A stretch of DNA of 6,078 bases from a bacterium CG2_30_54_10 (GTDB lineage: Bacteria; Muiribacteriota; Ozemobacteria; Ozemobacterales; Ozemobacteraceae): assembly GCA_001872985.1 (NCBI GenBank), contig MNYA01000490.1, positions 1-6,078 of the forward strand, in the 5' to 3' direction. A program made the translations under genes and the position numbers. The notes under the pieces were generated by a model. It saw only the letters and a list, made by a program, of their open reading frames with translations. It was not told the origin of the DNA and made no database searches. This document shows, one piece after another, positions 5,733-6,078 of this stretch (its first letter is position 1; each line of letters starts with the position of its first letter).

Positions 5733-5742
5733 CTTCCGGAAG
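5733..5742. repeat. TTCCGGAA palindrome, start-proximal copy
   Basis: CTTCCGGAAG is a perfect 10-bp palindrome about 37 bp upstream of the fusion gene start. Its core matches the palindrome at 5803-5812, with centres exactly 70 bp apart. It may be an operator pair or part of a decayed duplication. Confidence 0.4.
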
Positions 5743-5791
5743 GCTGTCAGGATTCTCTGCGAATCTTTCCCTTCGGAAACCGGCCGCTTCC

Positions 5792-5821
5792 ATATTACCC
5801 GCGTTCCGGAACAGAAAGCAA
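5792..5821 (-). promoter_or_regulatory. Weak candidate promoter for the amidohydrolase-CYTH gene
   Basis: On the minus strand TTGCTT (5821-5816) and TAATAT (5797-5792) are separated by 18 bp. The -35 match is only three of six and the -10 match four of six, so the call is tentative. The palindrome GTTCCGGAAC (5803-5812) falls between the two boxes, a common place for an operator. Confidence 0.25.
5803..5812. repeat. TTCCGGAA palindrome, distal copy
   Basis: GTTCCGGAAC is a perfect 10-bp palindrome between the candidate -35 and -10 boxes of the reverse-strand gene. It shares the 8-bp core with 5733-5742. Confidence 0.4.
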
Positions 5822-5877
5822 CCCGGCGGGAATCTTTATGGTTCTTCTGGATTTTGGATACTTTTAGGAAAGGCCAG

Positions 5878-5906
5878 GTAACTTCTCAAAAAAGGGGGGC
5901 ACGCGC
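5878..5906 (+). repeat. 29-bp direct repeat, right copy
   Basis: This copy is identical to 3340-3368 in the same orientation. It lacks the following C-run, so it cannot form the terminator hairpin of the other copy. It looks like a truncated relative of the same element. Confidence 0.85.
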
Positions 5907-6018
5907 GAATGGTGCTTAGTTAAGCCTACTTTGGCTTCTCCAATATTTTTTCTACGATGGGTAAACACTGATGAACACGAATTTTATTCCGAGCATTTTT
6001 CTCAAGAATTTCCTTATC
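5907..6018. other. AT-rich intergenic stretch, no gene seen
   Basis: A small hairpin AAGCC-TACTTT-GGCTT (5922-5937) is followed eight bases later by six T (5946-5951), which would be at best a weak + strand terminator. AACACTGATG followed by AACACGAATT (5964-5983) has a 10-bp internal period. No coding region is supported. Confidence 0.4.
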
Positions 6019-6073
6019 TAAGGGGCCGTTAAACAATAACTATGACAATGGTTGTTGTTTTTACGGCCCCTTA
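6019..6073. repeat. Strong inverted repeat at the window edge
   Basis: TAAGGGGCCGT (6019-6029) is the exact reverse complement of ACGGCCCCTTA (6063-6073). Pairing can extend imperfectly inward (TAAACAA against TTGTTGTTTTT), leaving a loop of roughly 15-20 nt. There is no T-run directly after either arm, so an ordinary intrinsic terminator is unlikely. A miniature mobile element or a structured leader of the next gene is possible. The window ends five bases later. Confidence 0.7.
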
Positions 6074-6078
6074 TGGCC

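Larger units (their letters stand above)
5697..5877. other. Upstream region of the fusion gene
   Basis: No gene is supported between the fusion gene start and the 29-bp repeat. Short + strand frames here have no recognisable motifs. The stretch contains the ribosome site, a weak minus-strand promoter and two TTCCGGAA palindromes. It also has GAATCTTT at 5761-5768 and again at 5830-5837, an offset of 69 bp, next to the 70-bp offset of the palindromes. This hints at an old, decayed duplication. Confidence 0.5.

Overview
The window is bacterial chromosomal DNA of moderate, roughly balanced GC. It carries a compact forward-strand block of core genes, a repeat-rich convergent gap, and one large reverse-strand gene with an unusual domain architecture. 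The adjacent accD-accA order and an RpoD-like sigma factor establish Bacteria. Phylum cannot be fixed from the sequence alone. The dispersed palindromic and direct repeats in the gaps would fit an uncultured environmental lineage, but that is only an impression.

Layout. Positions 1-304 are a pyrimidine-rich, apparently non-coding leader ending in a very good sigma70-type promoter (195-223). Then come accD (305-1147), accA (1144-2124) and an RpoD-family sigma factor (2114-3142), all on the + strand. Their reading frames overlap by 4 bp and about 11 bp, so they look like one translationally coupled operon. AccD and AccA form the carboxyltransferase of acetyl-CoA carboxylase, which makes malonyl-CoA for fatty acid synthesis. 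Coupling a housekeeping-like sigma factor to it is unusual.

Positions 3143-3719 lie between convergent genes and hold several layered repeats. These are an imperfect palindrome with TGTCAT/ATGACA ends, a 29-bp sequence duplicated exactly at 5878-5906, a hairpin that reads as a minus-strand terminator, a GC-rich structured block, a 30-bp perfect palindrome, and a 20-bp tandem duplication. A short motif of consensus GTAWCWNCTCAAWAA recurs at several of the boundaries.

Positions 3720-5696 (minus strand) encode a 658-residue protein. It is a complete MtaD-type methylthioadenosine/S-adenosylhomocysteine deaminase (amidohydrolase) followed by a complete CYTH domain (adenylate cyclase IV / thiamine and inorganic triphosphatase fold). 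Two of the usual acidic metal-binding positions of the CYTH domain are replaced (Gln470, Lys616). This fusion is the most interesting object in the window.

Positions 5697-6078 contain the upstream region of that gene, with a good Shine-Dalgarno sequence, a weak promoter and two TTCCGGAA palindromes 70 bp apart. They also contain the second copy of the 29-bp repeat and a strong inverted repeat at the window edge. No tRNA, rRNA, CRISPR array or transposase gene was seen.
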